Shown: positions 29,982 through 40,403 of the stretch, piece after piece
How the letters are laid out: each line of letters begins with the position of its first letter
Position numbering within the stretch: the first letter of the stretch is position 1
Source of the DNA: an uncultured Spartobacteria bacterium
GTDB taxonomy: Bacteria; Verrucomicrobiota; Verrucomicrobiia; Chthoniobacterales; UBA6821
DNA length: 46,076 bases
Direction of reading: 5' to 3'
NCBI GenBank assembly: GCA_903823215.1
Contig: CAIJRY010000204.1
Coordinates: 1 to 46,076, forward strand
Position numbers and translations under genes: made by a program
The notes under the pieces: model-generated
What the model saw: only the letters and a program-made list of their open reading frames with translations
What the model was told of the DNA's origin: nothing
The model's database searches: none

Positions 29982-31703
29982 CTATAACCCGTCGTCCGTC
30001 ACGGCACCGTGGGAGGCATCGGTGACATGGGAGGCATACTTGGCCAGCACGCCGCGATGGTAGCGGGGTTTGGGTTGCTTCCACGCCTTCTTTCGCTTGG
30101 CAAGTTCCGAGGTGCTGACCACAAGCGAGAGGGTATGCTTCTTCGCATCAATCACGATCGTGTCCCCATTCTTCACGAGCGCAAGCGGGCCGCCGACAAA
30201 CGCTTCCGGCGTGATATGTCCCACCACAAAACCATGCGTGCCGCCGGAGAATCGCCCATCCGTGATGAGGGCGACATCTTTGCCGAGTCCCCGCCCCATA
30301 ACGGCGCTGGTGGGGGAAAGCATCTCGCGCATCCCAGGGCCACCCTTGGGGCCTTCATAACGGATGACGATGACATCACCCTTTTTGATTGTTCCCGAAA
30401 GGATGCTCTCAAGTGCTTTCTCTTCGGATTCAAATACGCGTGCCTTTCCTTCAAAACGAAGACCTTCCTTTCCAGAGATTTTGGCGACAGCTCCACCCGG
30501 AGCGAGATTGCCCTTCAGGATGACGAGGTGACTCTCGGATTTGATTGGATCGGAGAGGGGGCGTACGATCTGCTGATCCTTCGGATACGGCTTGAAGGCT
30601 GCAAGGTTCTGTCTGAGGGTCTTGCCGGTGACGGTCATGCAGTCGCCGTGCAGGAGTCCGGCGGCGAGCAGTTGCTTCATCAGCGGAACAATGCCGCCGA
30701 TTTCGACAAGCTGGGACATGAGATATTTTCCGCTTGGTTTCAGATCAGCTAGGACGGGAACGCGTTTTCCGATGCGGGTGAAGTCTTCCAGGGTCAGCTT
30801 CACGCCGGCGGAATGGGCGATGGCCAGCAGATGCAATACCGCATTGGTGGAACCGCCGAGGGCGATGACGACGGTGATGGCATTTTCAAAAGCCTCGCGT
30901 GTCATGATGTCGAGCGGGCGTATCCCCTTCTTCAGGAGGTTGAGAACAGCCGCCCCTGCATCGCGGCAATCCTGCACCTTGTGCGAGGAGATGGCGGCTT
31001 GAGCGGAGCTATTTGGAAGGCTCATTCCCATGGCCTCGATGGCGGAGGCCATGGAATTGGCAGTGTACATACCGCCGCAGGAGCCAGGGCCCGGGATGGC
31101 GCATGACTCCACGGCTTGGCGCTCTTTGGAGGAGATGCTGCCAGCGGCTTCCTGCCCGACGGCTTCAAAGACGGAGACAACATCAACCAGTTTTCCATTG
31201 AGACATCCCGGCAGGATGGTGCCGCCATAGACGAAGACGGATGGGCGATTCAGACGGGCGATGGCGATCATGCAGCCCGGCATATTCTTGTCGCACCCGC
31301 CGATAGCCACAAGCCCGTCAAATCCCTGACAACCCGCAACGGTTTCAACCGAATCGGCGATAACCTCGCGTGAGACAAGGGAGTATTTCATTCCTTCGGT
31401 GCCCATCGAGATGCCATCGGAGATGGTGATGGTGTTGAAAATGATCGCCTTGCCACCTGCTTTGTCGATGCCGAGCGCCGATTCGCGGGCCAGAGCGTCG
31501 ATGTGCATGTTGCATGGAGTGACCATGCTCCAAGTCGAGGCAACGCCGACGATCGATTTCTTGAAATCCTTGTCGCTGAATCCCACGGGGTAGAGCATGG
31601 CGCGGCTGGCGGCGCGGCTCGGGCCATCCAGCAGAAGTGAGGAGTGGGCGCGAGCCAGGGATTTCGACGAAGACTTGGAAGGGGATTTTTTACGGGAACT
31701 CAT
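29982..31703 (-). CDS. ilvD: Dihydroxy-acid dehydratase
   Basis: [53 protein letters not shown] motifs. Confidence 0.97.
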   Translation of the reverse strand: MSSRKKSPSKSSSKSLARAHSSLLLDGPSRAASRAMLYPVGFSDKDFKKSIVGVASTWSMVTPCNMHIDALARESALGIDKAGGKAIIFNTITISDGISMGTEGMKYSLVSREVIADSVETVAGCQGFDGLVAIGGCDKNMPGCMIAIARLNRPSVFVYGGTILPGCLNGKLVDVVSVFEAVGQEAAGSISSKERQAVESCAIPGPGSCGGMYTANSMASAIEAMGMSLPNSSAQAAISSHKVQDCRDAGAAVLNLLKKGIRPLDIMTREAFENAITVVIALGGSTNAVLHLLAIAHSAGVKLTLEDFTRIGKRVPVLADLKPSGKYLMSQLVEIGGIVPLMKQLLAAGLLHGDCMTVTGKTLRQNLAAFKPYPKDQQIVRPLSDPIKSESHLVILKGNLAPGGAVAKISGKEGLRFEGKARVFESEEKALESILSGTIKKGDVIVIRYEGPKGGPGMREMLSPTSAVMGRGLGKDVALITDGRFSGGTHGFVVGHITPEAFVGGPLALVKNGDTIVIDAKKHTLSLVVSTSELAKRKKAWKQPKPRYHRGVLAKYASHVTDASHGAVTDDGL

Positions 31704-31737
31704 CGGCTGATCCTATCAAAGTGGGGAGCTAAATCCA

Positions 31738-32865
31738 TCATGGATTGGTATCCAGTGGTTTTTTAAGCGTGGGAAGGGTGGATGATGAGGCGTTCCCTTC
31801 CATGATGTGATCCATCAATTCCCGAATCACCCCGTGTTGCTCATCGGAAAGTTCTGGTGCCAGCGCCGCCTCTTGGAATGCCCGCAGGGCGTTACCCCGT
31901 TCTCCCTGTTTGGCATAGGCCTGCCCAAGATAGGTGAGACTGGCCCCGAGTGGTTCCCTATGACGACGGGCAAGCGTGACAAGCCTTAACAGCGCATCGG
32001 TCTCTTCCTTTCCGGAGTTGGCGGCATTGGCCGCTCGTGCCAGCAGGAAGAGCGAATTTTCATTTTCTCCTTTGAGGGTGATCAATGAATGGGCGTTATC
32101 CAGTGCCTCATCGGCGCTTCCTGTCTCAATGAGTGCCCGGATGAGAATCTCCCGGGCGGCATGGTTGCCGGTATCAGCATCGAGGGATTTCTTCGCATAT
32201 CCCGCTGCATCTTGCCAATGACCCTGTGATGCTGACAGGGAGGCTCTGGTACTTGGCAGGAGGGAGGGGAGTTCCTTCATTGTCGCAGCCCTATCAAGCA
32301 ACTGTGTCGCTTCGGAGAGCCGGTTGATCTCAGCCAGATTGGACGCGGTCAGCATCATGTATCGGGCGCGATCTTTTGTATTCGGCCAAGTTTCCCTGAG
32401 CTTTTGATCGGATGGAAGCTGCCAGTCTGTGACATGGTCACCTTTTGGTCTGAATAGGTATCCCCAGGGAGAGACATCGGTGAGTGTCCAAAGGGAGGAG
32501 GCAAGCAGTGACTTGGTGAGTGATTGCCAAACTGGACTTGCCCCCAGGAAGAGCGCTCCGAAATGGCGTTCACGGTTCATTTTCCAGAAAGCCGATTTGT
32601 CCCTTGCTGCCGATTCAGAGTCGGCAATTGAGGGGAGGAGCGATACTTGAGGGCCTGAAAGTGAGGCAATAGATGGAAAAAACTCGGGTGTGATGAATAC
32701 TGGGGAGTCTGTTGATTTAAGAACCTCCTGAAGGAGCGGAATTGGAGATGTCAGTCGTGTATCGGTGGGTGGATGGAGTTGGCTCCTGATAAGCATCAGG
32801 GTAGCGAGCACAAGGAATACGATAGCCGAAATGATTAGCAGGGACTTTTTACCGATGAAACTCAT
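31738..32865 (-). CDS. TPR-repeat-like protein with N-terminal membrane anchor
   Basis: N-terminal TM segment (LLIISAIVFLVLATLMLI) and helical repeats (WQDAAGYAKKSLDADTGNHAAREILIRALIETGSADEALDNA). Start at M 32865. Confidence 0.7.
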   Translation of the reverse strand: MSFIGKKSLLIISAIVFLVLATLMLIRSQLHPPTDTRLTSPIPLLQEVLKSTDSPVFITPEFFPSIASLSGPQVSLLPSIADSESAARDKSAFWKMNRERHFGALFLGASPVWQSLTKSLLASSLWTLTDVSPWGYLFRPKGDHVTDWQLPSDQKLRETWPNTKDRARYMMLTASNLAEINRLSEATQLLDRAATMKELPSLLPSTRASLSASQGHWQDAAGYAKKSLDADTGNHAAREILIRALIETGSADEALDNAHSLITLKGENENSLFLLARAANAANSGKEETDALLRLVTLARRHREPLGASLTYLGQAYAKQGERGNALRAFQEAALAPELSDEQHGVIRELMDHIMEGNASSSTLPTLKKPLDTNP

Positions 32866-32967
32866 GAGACAGGAGGGTGAGGAAATAGCTTTGTTTTCAG
32901 AAGAGAGACAACCGTCGAAACGCTTGTGATGCTTGTGATGCACAACGATGATGGTATCAGTAATCCA

Positions 32968-33492
32968 ATGAAACGCTTTCTGGCACTTCTTTTAACAATG
33001 AATCTTTTTACCCTCTTCGCTCATGCGGCCTCCGCCGATCCGCTCTCAGTTGGATCTCCGGCACCGCAAGTCACTGCCAAGGATCAGGAAGGCAAGGCGG
33101 TCAATTTTACCGATGTCTATGCCAGGGGAATCACGCTCGTCTATTTTTATCCTAAGGCCGAGACACCAGGATGCACTGCCGAAGCCTGTTCGCTGCGCGA
33201 TGCCTATGAGGGGCTTCATGCCAAGGGATTGCAGATTCTCGGGGTGAGCAAGGATTCCGTCGAAGCCCAGAAAAAATTTCATGAGAACCGGAAGCTTCCC
33301 TTCACCTTGATTGCCGACCCCGGTGGGAAGGTTGCCGAGGCATTTCATGTGCCGCTGATTCCCGTGATCGGCGTGACAAAAAGGCAGTCCTTCATCATCA
33401 AGAATGGCAAGATTGCTTGGGCCTCGCTTAGTGCTCAGACTGGTGGAGCGGCGCAGGAAATCCAAAAAGCCCTCGACATGCTGGCGAAGTAA
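32968..33492 (+). CDS. Peroxiredoxin (Bcp type) with signal peptide
   Basis: FYPKAETPGCTAEACSLRDAY peroxidatic Cys motif, ILGVSKDSVEAQKKFHENRKLPFTLIAD; N-terminal signal-like MKRFLALLLTMNLFTLFAHAASA. Confidence 0.92.
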   Translation: MKRFLALLLTMNLFTLFAHAASADPLSVGSPAPQVTAKDQEGKAVNFTDVYARGITLVYFYPKAETPGCTAEACSLRDAYEGLHAKGLQILGVSKDSVEAQKKFHENRKLPFTLIADPGGKVAEAFHVPLIPVIGVTKRQSFIIKNGKIAWASLSAQTGGAAQEIQKALDMLAK

Positions 33493-33546
33493 TAGCATTT
33501 TCTTTCCCCCACCACTCCCGTGAGTTAGCCTGCGGGGTGTTGCTAT

Positions 33547-33618
33547 GGGTTGATAGCTCAATGGTAGAGCAGTACCCTTTTAAGGTATTGGTTCTGGGTT
33601 CGAGTCCCAGTCAACCCA
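33547..33618 (+). tRNA. tRNA-Lys (anticodon UUU); CCA not encoded
   Basis: GGGTTGA/TCAACCC acceptor, GCTC/GAGC D stem, GTACC-CTTTTAA-GGTAT anticodon arm, CTGGG-TTCGAGT-CCCAG T arm. Confidence 0.97.
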
Positions 33619-33656
33619 CTTGTAGAAGTCCTTCCTTATGGCTATCACTTGAAGCA

Positions 33657-34433
33657 ATGTTGCATTTGATAGGTACTCAGAGTCTTCAGATAATCTCCGG
33701 ATTCGGTGATTTTGCCGTGTTCACTGGTAGGTCGTTGTCATCGGTGGCGCATTCCAGAAGGCTGGGACATCGGGTGATCAGGGCCGTTTATGAACAGGGG
33801 ACTGTCTGTCTGCCCGTGATCCTGATCGTCGGTATTTTCACCGGATTGGTGCTGGGATTGCAGGGGTATCATGTACTAAGCCGCTTTGGTTCCCAAGGAT
33901 TGCTCGGGGCTTTGGTTTCGCTCAGTCTGGTGAGGGAGATGGCTCCCGTGCTGGCTGCCCTGATGCTGGTTGGGCAAGCCGGTTCGGCACTGGCTGCGGA
34001 ACTCGGGATGCAGCGCAGTACGGAACAAATCGTTGCGCTGGAGACCATGGGAGTGAGCAGTCACGGTTATCTGGTCTCTCCTCGGCTGATCGCCTCCCTG
34101 CTGACTTTTCCCGCCCAGACGGCGCTTTTTGTGGTGGTGGGACTCTGGGGGGGGGCTCTCTCAGGATCTCTTCTGCTGGGTGTCGATTCAGGCGTGTACT
34201 GGTCATCAGTGGAACATGCCGTCGAGTTCAGGGATCTGAGGGAGTGTTTTATGAAGGCACTCATCTTCGGGCTTTTATCCATGAGTATCTGTGCATGGCA
34301 GGGATTTCATGCCGATCGCTCCCGTACGGCTACCGGAGCGCGAGGAGTGAGTGCGGCCACGACACGGGCGGTTGTCTATTCCAGCATCATCGTGCTGATA
34401 GCTGATTACATCATCACCTCCTTTTTTGTCTGA
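33657..34433 (+). CDS. mlaE: MlaE family ABC permease
   Basis: LVSLSLVREMAPVLAALMLVGQAGSALAAELGMQRSTEQIVALETMGV, typical MlaE. The listed start at 33537 overlaps the tRNA and was rejected. Confidence 0.94.
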   Translation: MLHLIGTQSLQIISGFGDFAVFTGRSLSSVAHSRRLGHRVIRAVYEQGTVCLPVILIVGIFTGLVLGLQGYHVLSRFGSQGLLGALVSLSLVREMAPVLAALMLVGQAGSALAAELGMQRSTEQIVALETMGVSSHGYLVSPRLIASLLTFPAQTALFVVVGLWGGALSGSLLLGVDSGVYWSSVEHAVEFRDLRECFMKALIFGLLSMSICAWQGFHADRSRTATGARGVSAATTRAVVYSSIIVLIADYIITSFFV

Positions 34434-34435
34434 AG

Positions 34436-35233
34436 ATGAGAGTGGCTGACCGGGAGTTCATTATTCAAGTTGAAGGCTTGCGAAAGTCCTTCGACACGCG
34501 TTGCGTCCTTGACGGGATCGATCTGGGGGTGCCACGAGGCAGCCTTTTTACTGTTCTTGGCCCAAGCGGGGCCGGCAAATCCGTGTTTCTCAAGTGTCTT
34601 GCAAATATTCTCCATCCCGATGCCGGCAGGATTAGTTTCGATGGACGACTGCTTACCGCTGCGGACAGCGCCTTGCGCACGGAGTTTCGCAAACGATGCA
34701 GCTTTCTATTTCAAAGCAATGCCCTCTTTGATTCTCTGACTGCATTGGAGAATGTGGCTTTGCCTTTGGAGCAGACCACAAACCTCGGCCTCAGGGAGAT
34801 TCGTGAACGCAGTATGGAAGCCCTGCGTCAACTCGAAATGGATGATTTTCATGAGCGCTATCCCGGTCAACTTTCCGGCGGAATGCAAAAGCGACTTGCG
34901 CTTGCCCGCGCCATTGTGACGCAGCCCGAACTCGTCCTGTTTGATGAACCGACGGCTGGACTTGACCCCATTCGCAGGAATGCAGTGTTCACGATGATTG
35001 CCAAATATCAACGCCAGTTCCATTTTACAGCACTGGTCGTCACTCATGATGTTCCCGAGGCGTTGGTTGCCAGCGATCGGGTTGCCCTGTTGAATCAGGG
35101 AAAAATCTGCTTCGAGGGAACTCCAGCGGAATTTTCCGCATCAGTTCAGCCGGTTGTGTGTGGTTTTCGTGACAGCGCGGAGGCTCTCAGCAATTCTATT
35201 GACGCAATCCGCCAAACAAACTTCACCATGTGA
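34436..35233 (+). CDS. mlaF: MlaF family ABC ATP-binding protein
   Basis: VLGPSGAGKSVFLKCLA, LSGGMQKRLALARAIVTQPELVLFDEPTAGLDP. Confidence 0.95.
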   Translation: MRVADREFIIQVEGLRKSFDTRCVLDGIDLGVPRGSLFTVLGPSGAGKSVFLKCLANILHPDAGRISFDGRLLTAADSALRTEFRKRCSFLFQSNALFDSLTALENVALPLEQTTNLGLREIRERSMEALRQLEMDDFHERYPGQLSGGMQKRLALARAIVTQPELVLFDEPTAGLDPIRRNAVFTMIAKYQRQFHFTALVVTHDVPEALVASDRVALLNQGKICFEGTPAEFSASVQPVVCGFRDSAEALSNSIDAIRQTNFTM

Positions 35234-35240
35234 TTATTTT

Positions 35241-35732
35241 ATGAAAAATACCAAACTCGAACTTTCGGTAGGCGTCTTTGTGTTGCTTGGATTGGCTGCG
35301 CTTGCCTACCTGACGATCAAGCTGGGCACAGGTTCCATGGTCAGCGGCAATTCTTATCTGATCGAATCCCGATTTGCCAATGCGGGTGGTATTCATCCCG
35401 GATGCAGTGTGCTGCTCTCCGGCGTCTCGGTGGGAAGGGTCGAGAGTGTCAGGATGGATCCATCGGATTACAGCGCCATAGCAACCCTCCGTCTGACTTC
35501 AATCCTTCATCTGCCCACGGATTCCATGGCTTCCGTCAAGACTTCCGGGTTGATCGGTGACAAGTATATTGCTCTCTCTCCAGGAGCAGATAGCACCTTT
35601 ATTCAGCCCGGAGCAAGAATCACCATGACGGAATCCGCAGTCGATCTGGAGTCGCTAATTGGAAAAATGGCGTTCGGATCCATTGACAAAGACAAGGAAA
35701 CCAAGGAAAAGAAAAGCCTGCCTTCGCCATGA
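35241..35732 (+). CDS. mlaD: MlaD family substrate-binding (MCE domain) protein
   Basis: KLELSVGVFVLLGLAALAYLTIKLG N-terminus and MCE domain with SVLLSGVSVGRVESV. Confidence 0.93.
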   Translation: MKNTKLELSVGVFVLLGLAALAYLTIKLGTGSMVSGNSYLIESRFANAGGIHPGCSVLLSGVSVGRVESVRMDPSDYSAIATLRLTSILHLPTDSMASVKTSGLIGDKYIALSPGADSTFIQPGARITMTESAVDLESLIGKMAFGSIDKDKETKEKKSLPSP

Positions 35733-36316
35733 TGAAACGACAGCTTCCTCTTCTAGTATTGGTTTTCTGCCTATTCTCACGGGGTGCTTTGATTGCCTCC
35801 ACCGATGAGGCTGAGAAGCGTCTTAAGACCGCCGTCAACCAAGTCACTGAAATCGCAGCGCACGCGCCGGATCGCAATGCCTTGGCAACAGGGGTAAAAC
35901 CGACACTGCAAAACATACTCAGTTTCGAAACCATGACCCGTCGTGCCGTCGGTCCGGGATGGCGTCAGTTCACACCGGAGCAGCAAAAGGAAGCCATCGG
36001 TCTTTTTACGACGCTGATCATCCGTACCTATACCGCAAAATTTACTCCCGGCGAACTTCCCTCGGTTACTTTCAAGGCAGCCTCATCTCCGGCACCTGGT
36101 CGCGTCGAGATCCCGACAACTAGTTCTTACAAGGGAAGTCACTACGATGTCGTTTACCGTCTTGATGAGTCTGACGGCTGGCGCATCACGGATGTCGTGA
36201 TCGAGGGGGTGAGCATGATCGCCAACTACAGGACGCAGTTTGATGCCGAGTTCAAGCAGGGCGGGGCGGAAGCTGTGATCAAGGCACTCAACCGTTCACT
36301 GGCTACCTCAAAATGA
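35729..36316 (+). CDS. mlaC: MlaC/Ttg2D family phospholipid-binding protein
   Basis: Signal peptide; MTRRAVGPGWRQFTPEQQKEAIGLFTTLIIRTYTAKF; YDVVYRLDESDGWRITDVVIEGVSMIANYRTQF. Confidence 0.93.
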   Translation: MMKRQLPLLVLVFCLFSRGALIASTDEAEKRLKTAVNQVTEIAAHAPDRNALATGVKPTLQNILSFETMTRRAVGPGWRQFTPEQQKEAIGLFTTLIIRTYTAKFTPGELPSVTFKAASSPAPGRVEIPTTSSYKGSHYDVVYRLDESDGWRITDVVIEGVSMIANYRTQFDAEFKQGGAEAVIKALNRSLATSK

Positions 36317-37125
36317 AAATCAATCCTATTATCGTGGTATGCCTTTTCATGATGGCAGCCCAAAGTGCCATCCATGCATCCGATGCGGAGAAAACCGCTG
36401 CGGTCACAGTGGTGAAAAAAGCAAATTCACCCAGGGTCAAATCTCATGATGGCAAGTCGGTTCGCCTTCCCGATGACGATCTGAATGACGAGTATGGTCG
36501 CGCTGCTTCTGTTCCTGATCCGATCGAGCCGCTGAACAGGGGAACTTTCTGGGTGAATCATCAAATCTACAGATATATCTTCCGTCCTGTTTCCAGGGCC
36601 TATGATACCGTGGTCCCTTCCGTGGTGAGGAAGGGAGTCTTCAATGTTTTTGACAATCTGGAGTTCCCGAAGCGGTTCGTGAATGATCTCTTGCAGTGGA
36701 AGCTGAAGAGCGCGGGACAGGAGTCCGAAAAATTTATGGTCAATACCGTCGCGGGTGTGGGGGGGGTCATGAAAGTTTCGGATCGTATTCCCGCACTGGC
36801 CGATCTGCCCCGTCCCGATACGGGACAGACCTTTGCCAAATGGGGCATCGGTCATGGAGCCTATGTCGTACTCCCTATTTTTGGCCCAAGAAGCGCACGA
36901 GATACGGTTGGTTTGGCGGGAGACATCGCTCTGAGCCCGGTCTTTTGGGTGTCGATCTGGTTCCCTGCGGTTGTTTGGATGCCTGCCGTGACGACGCCTG
37001 ATTCGGTACGCACCTTGCACGACAGACTCGGTGCTTACGATGCTGTCACAGAGAACACACTCGATCGTTATCTGGCAGCCCGGAGTTCCTATATCCAGAA
37101 CCGCAGCAAGGCAGCGTCGAAGTAA
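36313..37125 (+). CDS. mlaA: MlaA/VacJ family lipoprotein-like protein
   Basis: DPIEPLNRGTFWVNHQIYRYIFRPVSRAYDTVVPSVVRKGVFNVFDNLEFPKRFVNDLLQ; TGQTFAKWGIGHGAYVVLPIFGPRSARDTVG. Confidence 0.95.
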   Translation: MKINPIIVVCLFMMAAQSAIHASDAEKTAAVTVVKKANSPRVKSHDGKSVRLPDDDLNDEYGRAASVPDPIEPLNRGTFWVNHQIYRYIFRPVSRAYDTVVPSVVRKGVFNVFDNLEFPKRFVNDLLQWKLKSAGQESEKFMVNTVAGVGGVMKVSDRIPALADLPRPDTGQTFAKWGIGHGAYVVLPIFGPRSARDTVGLAGDIALSPVFWVSIWFPAVVWMPAVTTPDSVRTLHDRLGAYDAVTENTLDRYLAARSSYIQNRSKAASK

Positions 37126-37230
37126 TTTTTCCGTGCGGGTAGGTAGTTGCCGCATAAGGTTGAGGAGAGTCGGTCTGAGAATTTCCAACGGTTGATAGTG
37201 TTATCCGGACTCTCGGAGAGATGCTATTAT

Positions 37231-37396
37231 TAGAGCGGTTTAAGCAATCCTATAGCCATTCGTTGACGGTGGCATAGGGCCGTTTGGCGGCGTCGCGTTC
37301 GGGCTAGCGCGACTACAGTCGCTTTCGCTTGCTCCTTGCCATCCGACCACATGGCACTCGCAAATTGATGGCCACACTATTACTTAAAACGCTCTA
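37231..37396. mobile_element. MITE-like fold-back element with imperfect terminal inverted repeats, TA-bounded
   Basis: Left TAGAGCGGTTTAAGCAATCCTATAGCCAT vs right (revcomp) TAGAGCGTTTTAAGTAATAGTGTGGCCAT, 23/29 identical; similarity continues inward; apex GCGACT-AC-AGTCGC (37309-37322). Confidence 0.65.
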
Positions 37397-37807
37397 GTCC
37401 TGCTTGAACTTCCCGTGTCCTTCCTTCTTGAGTTGGCCAAGCTTGCCAAGAAGGGACTTTGCATTGTCATACTGACCTGCTTTCACAGCTTCCTCGATCT
37501 GGCCATAGGTGTCCGAGAGCTTCTGTATCTGGGCCTTATAAGCAGCCAGAAACGGTGCCTGATCAGCCTGCGGCACGGTGGCGGTCTTGCGTGGTTGGAG
37601 ATTCTGGGAATCGAGAGCAGCTTTTCTGAGGGACTCAATCAGTGTCACTGTCGACTGCTGCCTGCTCGGATCATTCACTTGCATGGAGAGCTGCTTAGTA
37701 CCTTTTGCAAGAATCTGCATCTGCTTTTCCAGCGGAGAGTCCTCAGCATGGAGAACAGATAAGAGAGGGATGATGACGGCAAGTGCGAGAATAGACTGTA
37801 ATTTCAT
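37394..37807 (-). CDS. Cytochrome b562-like four-helix protein with signal peptide
   Basis: Signal peptide to AEDS; LEKQMQILAKGTKQL and C-terminal KEGHGKFKQD match the Met and His heme-ligand positions of cytochrome b562; ESLRKAALDSQNLQP resembles MRAAALDAQKATP. Confidence 0.65.
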   Translation of the reverse strand: MKLQSILALAVIIPLLSVLHAEDSPLEKQMQILAKGTKQLSMQVNDPSRQQSTVTLIESLRKAALDSQNLQPRKTATVPQADQAPFLAAYKAQIQKLSDTYGQIEEAVKAGQYDNAKSLLGKLGQLKKEGHGKFKQD

Positions 37808-37828
37808 GTAAGACGGGGTGGGTATAAA

Positions 37829-40381
37829 TTATCCGACGACCACGATATTTACGAGACGCCCCAGAACAACAACTACTTTTTTGATCTCTTTGCCTTCCAG
37901 ATGAGCGGCAACCGAGGGGTTGGAAAAAATTGCTTTTTCAACGGTCTCCTTATCGGCGGAAACGGAAACAGTAATGTGCTCACGAACCTTTCCATTGATC
38001 TGCACTGCATAGGAGATCTCGTCCACAGTGAGATATTCCTCATTCCACTGAGGCCATTGAGATTGGGAAGCGAGTCCATCGAAGCCAGAAAACTTCGTGC
38101 TCAAGCGAGACCAAAGTTCTTCTGTTAGGTGAGGGGCAAAGGGGCTGAGTAGAGGTAGAAAGAGTCGCAGCGCTTCGAGAGGGCGGGGCTTGGCAGTGGT
38201 GAATTCATTGGTGCAGATCATCATCTGGGAGATGGCGGTATTGAAGGAGAGTGACTCGATGTCGTGAGTGACTTTCTTGATCGTGGCATGAAGCATGCGC
38301 CGCTGAGCATTGGTAAGTTCCTGTTCGGCCAGATCCTCTGAGAGGATGTAGTTGCCCTCATGATTCTCTGTCATGGCGAGACGCCAGACACGGGCAAGAA
38401 AACGGTAAACGCCCTCGACGCCCGTGGTACTCCAAGGTTTGCCATGTTCCAGCGGTCCCATGAACATTTCGTAGAGCCGCAGGGAATCCGCCCCGTATTC
38501 GGCGATAACCTCATCGGGGTTGACCACATTCCCACGGCTTTTGGACATTTTCTGTCCATCGTCACCGAGGATCATTCCTTGGTTCACGAGTCTCTGGAAT
38601 GGCTCGGGTGTGGTCAGATGGCCGAGATCAAAAAGCACCTTATGCCAGAAGCGGGCATACAAAAGATGGAGCACGGCGTGTTCGGTTCCCCCGACATACA
38701 AATCAACACCTCCGGTAGTCCCCTGACTTCCCATCCAATATTGCTCGGCCTCGGCGCTGATGAAGCGATCCTTGTTCTTGGGATCGCAGAAGCGAAGGTA
38801 GTACCAGCAGGAACCAGCCCATTGGGGCATGGTATTGAGCTCGCGTTGTGCAGTCTCGGCATAGCGCACCCATTCGCTTGCCTTGGAAAGAGGTGGTTCC
38901 GCAGTACCCGTTGGTTTGAAATCTTCCATTTCTGGTGGCTCCACAGGGAGTTCCTCATGGGAAAGAGCCCGGTGGGAACCATTCTCCCAAACGATAGGGA
39001 AGGGTTCCCCCCAGTAACGCTGACGGGAGAAAAGCCAGTCACGCAGCTTGTACGAAATCGTACCTTGCCCGAGACCCTTTTCCTCAAGCCATGTGATGAT
39101 TTTTGCTTTGGCTTCTAGTGTTTGGAGGCCGTTGAGAAAACCGGAGTTGACCGCGATTCCTTCGCCGCAAAAACATCCCTCGAATGCATCAGCTGTCGTG
39201 ACAACGGGAATGATCGGCAGATCAAAGGCCACAGCAAATTCATGATCCCTCTCGTCGTGGGCTGGAACGGCCATGATGGCCCCGGTGCCGTAACCGGTGA
39301 GGACATAATCGGCGATCCAGATTGGGATCCTTTCATGATTCACCGGATTCATGGCGTAGGCACCGGTAAAGACACCGCTCTTTTCCTTCGCGAGATCAGT
39401 GCGCTCCAGATCGCTCTTGGAAGAGCAGGCTTTCTTGTAGCTGGTAACAGCCTTCAGTTGTCCGGTATTGGTGATGGCCTCCACAAGCGGATGTTCGGGA
39501 GCCAGAACCAAGTAAGTGGCACCGAAGAGTGTGTCAGGCCGTGTGGTGAAGACAGTGACAGAGGCATCTACCCCCTCGATCTCAAATCGAACCTCCGCCC
39601 CTTCGCTGCGGCCAATCCAGTTACGCTGGAGGAGTTTGATCGACTCCGGCCATTCGAGGCCATCGAGATCGGCGATCAACCGTTCTGCATAGGAGGTGAT
39701 ACGTAGCATCCATTGGCGCATCGGACGACGCTCCACGGGGAATCCTCCGACTTCACTTTTCCCATCAACGACTTCCTCATTTGCCAGCACGGTGCCGAGC
39801 TCCGGGCACCAGTTCACCGGTTTGTTAGAAACATAAGCGAGACGGACGCTGTCAGGATCCGATCCAGTGTAGGTCGAGATCGGCTCTGCCTTGTTTGTGA
39901 GCGGGTTCACCCAGGCATTGTAAAGCTGGAGAAAGATCCACTGCGTCCATTTGAAATACTCGGGATCGGTCGTGCTGATTTCGCGGGACCAGTCGTAGCT
40001 GAAGCCGAGCGACTGAAGCTGAGCGCGGAAGTTGTTGATATTGCGCTCGGTGGTGATGCGCGGATGCTGGCCGGTCTTGATCGCATACTGCTCGGCGGGA
40101 AGACCAAAGGCATCCCAGCCCATCGGATGCAGCACATTGTCACCCTTGAGGCGGTGATAACGGGCAAGGATATCGGTGGCGGTGTATCCCTCAACATGGC
40201 CGACATGCAGACCGTCACCACTCGGATAAGGAAACATATCGAGCACGAAATATTTCTTCGCCCCAGGCCGGAAATCAGGATCTCCGGGATTGGACGCACG
40301 GAAGACTTGTGTGCCGACCCAATGCTGCTGCCAGCGGGGTTCAAATTCAGGGAAAGGATAGTGCTTGCGGGTAAGGGACAT
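37829..40381 (-). CDS. leuS: Leucyl-tRNA synthetase
   Basis: [27 protein letters not shown] (HIGH), [13 protein letters not shown] (KMSKS). Start at [10 protein letters not shown] (40381). Confidence 0.98.
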   Translation of the reverse strand: MSLTRKHYPFPEFEPRWQQHWVGTQVFRASNPGDPDFRPGAKKYFVLDMFPYPSGDGLHVGHVEGYTATDILARYHRLKGDNVLHPMGWDAFGLPAEQYAIKTGQHPRITTERNINNFRAQLQSLGFSYDWSREISTTDPEYFKWTQWIFLQLYNAWVNPLTNKAEPISTYTGSDPDSVRLAYVSNKPVNWCPELGTVLANEEVVDGKSEVGGFPVERRPMRQWMLRITSYAERLIADLDGLEWPESIKLLQRNWIGRSEGAEVRFEIEGVDASVTVFTTRPDTLFGATYLVLAPEHPLVEAITNTGQLKAVTSYKKACSSKSDLERTDLAKEKSGVFTGAYAMNPVNHERIPIWIADYVLTGYGTGAIMAVPAHDERDHEFAVAFDLPIIPVVTTADAFEGCFCGEGIAVNSGFLNGLQTLEAKAKIITWLEEKGLGQGTISYKLRDWLFSRQRYWGEPFPIVWENGSHRALSHEELPVEPPEMEDFKPTGTAEPPLSKASEWVRYAETAQRELNTMPQWAGSCWYYLRFCDPKNKDRFISAEAEQYWMGSQGTTGGVDLYVGGTEHAVLHLLYARFWHKVLFDLGHLTTPEPFQRLVNQGMILGDDGQKMSKSRGNVVNPDEVIAEYGADSLRLYEMFMGPLEHGKPWSTTGVEGVYRFLARVWRLAMTENHEGNYILSEDLAEQELTNAQRRMLHATIKKVTHDIESLSFNTAISQMMICTNEFTTAKPRPLEALRLFLPLLSPFAPHLTEELWSRLSTKFSGFDGLASQSQWPQWNEEYLTVDEISYAVQINGKVREHITVSVSADKETVEKAIFSNPSVAAHLEGKEIKKVVVVLGRLVNIVVVG

Positions 40382-40403
40382 CTGGTTCGAAGTGGAGTCC
40401 TCT

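Noticed and set aside
33537-33656. N-terminal extension of the MlaE ORF
   Set aside because: Overlaps the tRNA-Lys gene; MlaE-like sequence starts after 33657.
36427-37188. 253-aa ORF antisense to mlaA
   Set aside because: Shadow of the mlaA CDS.
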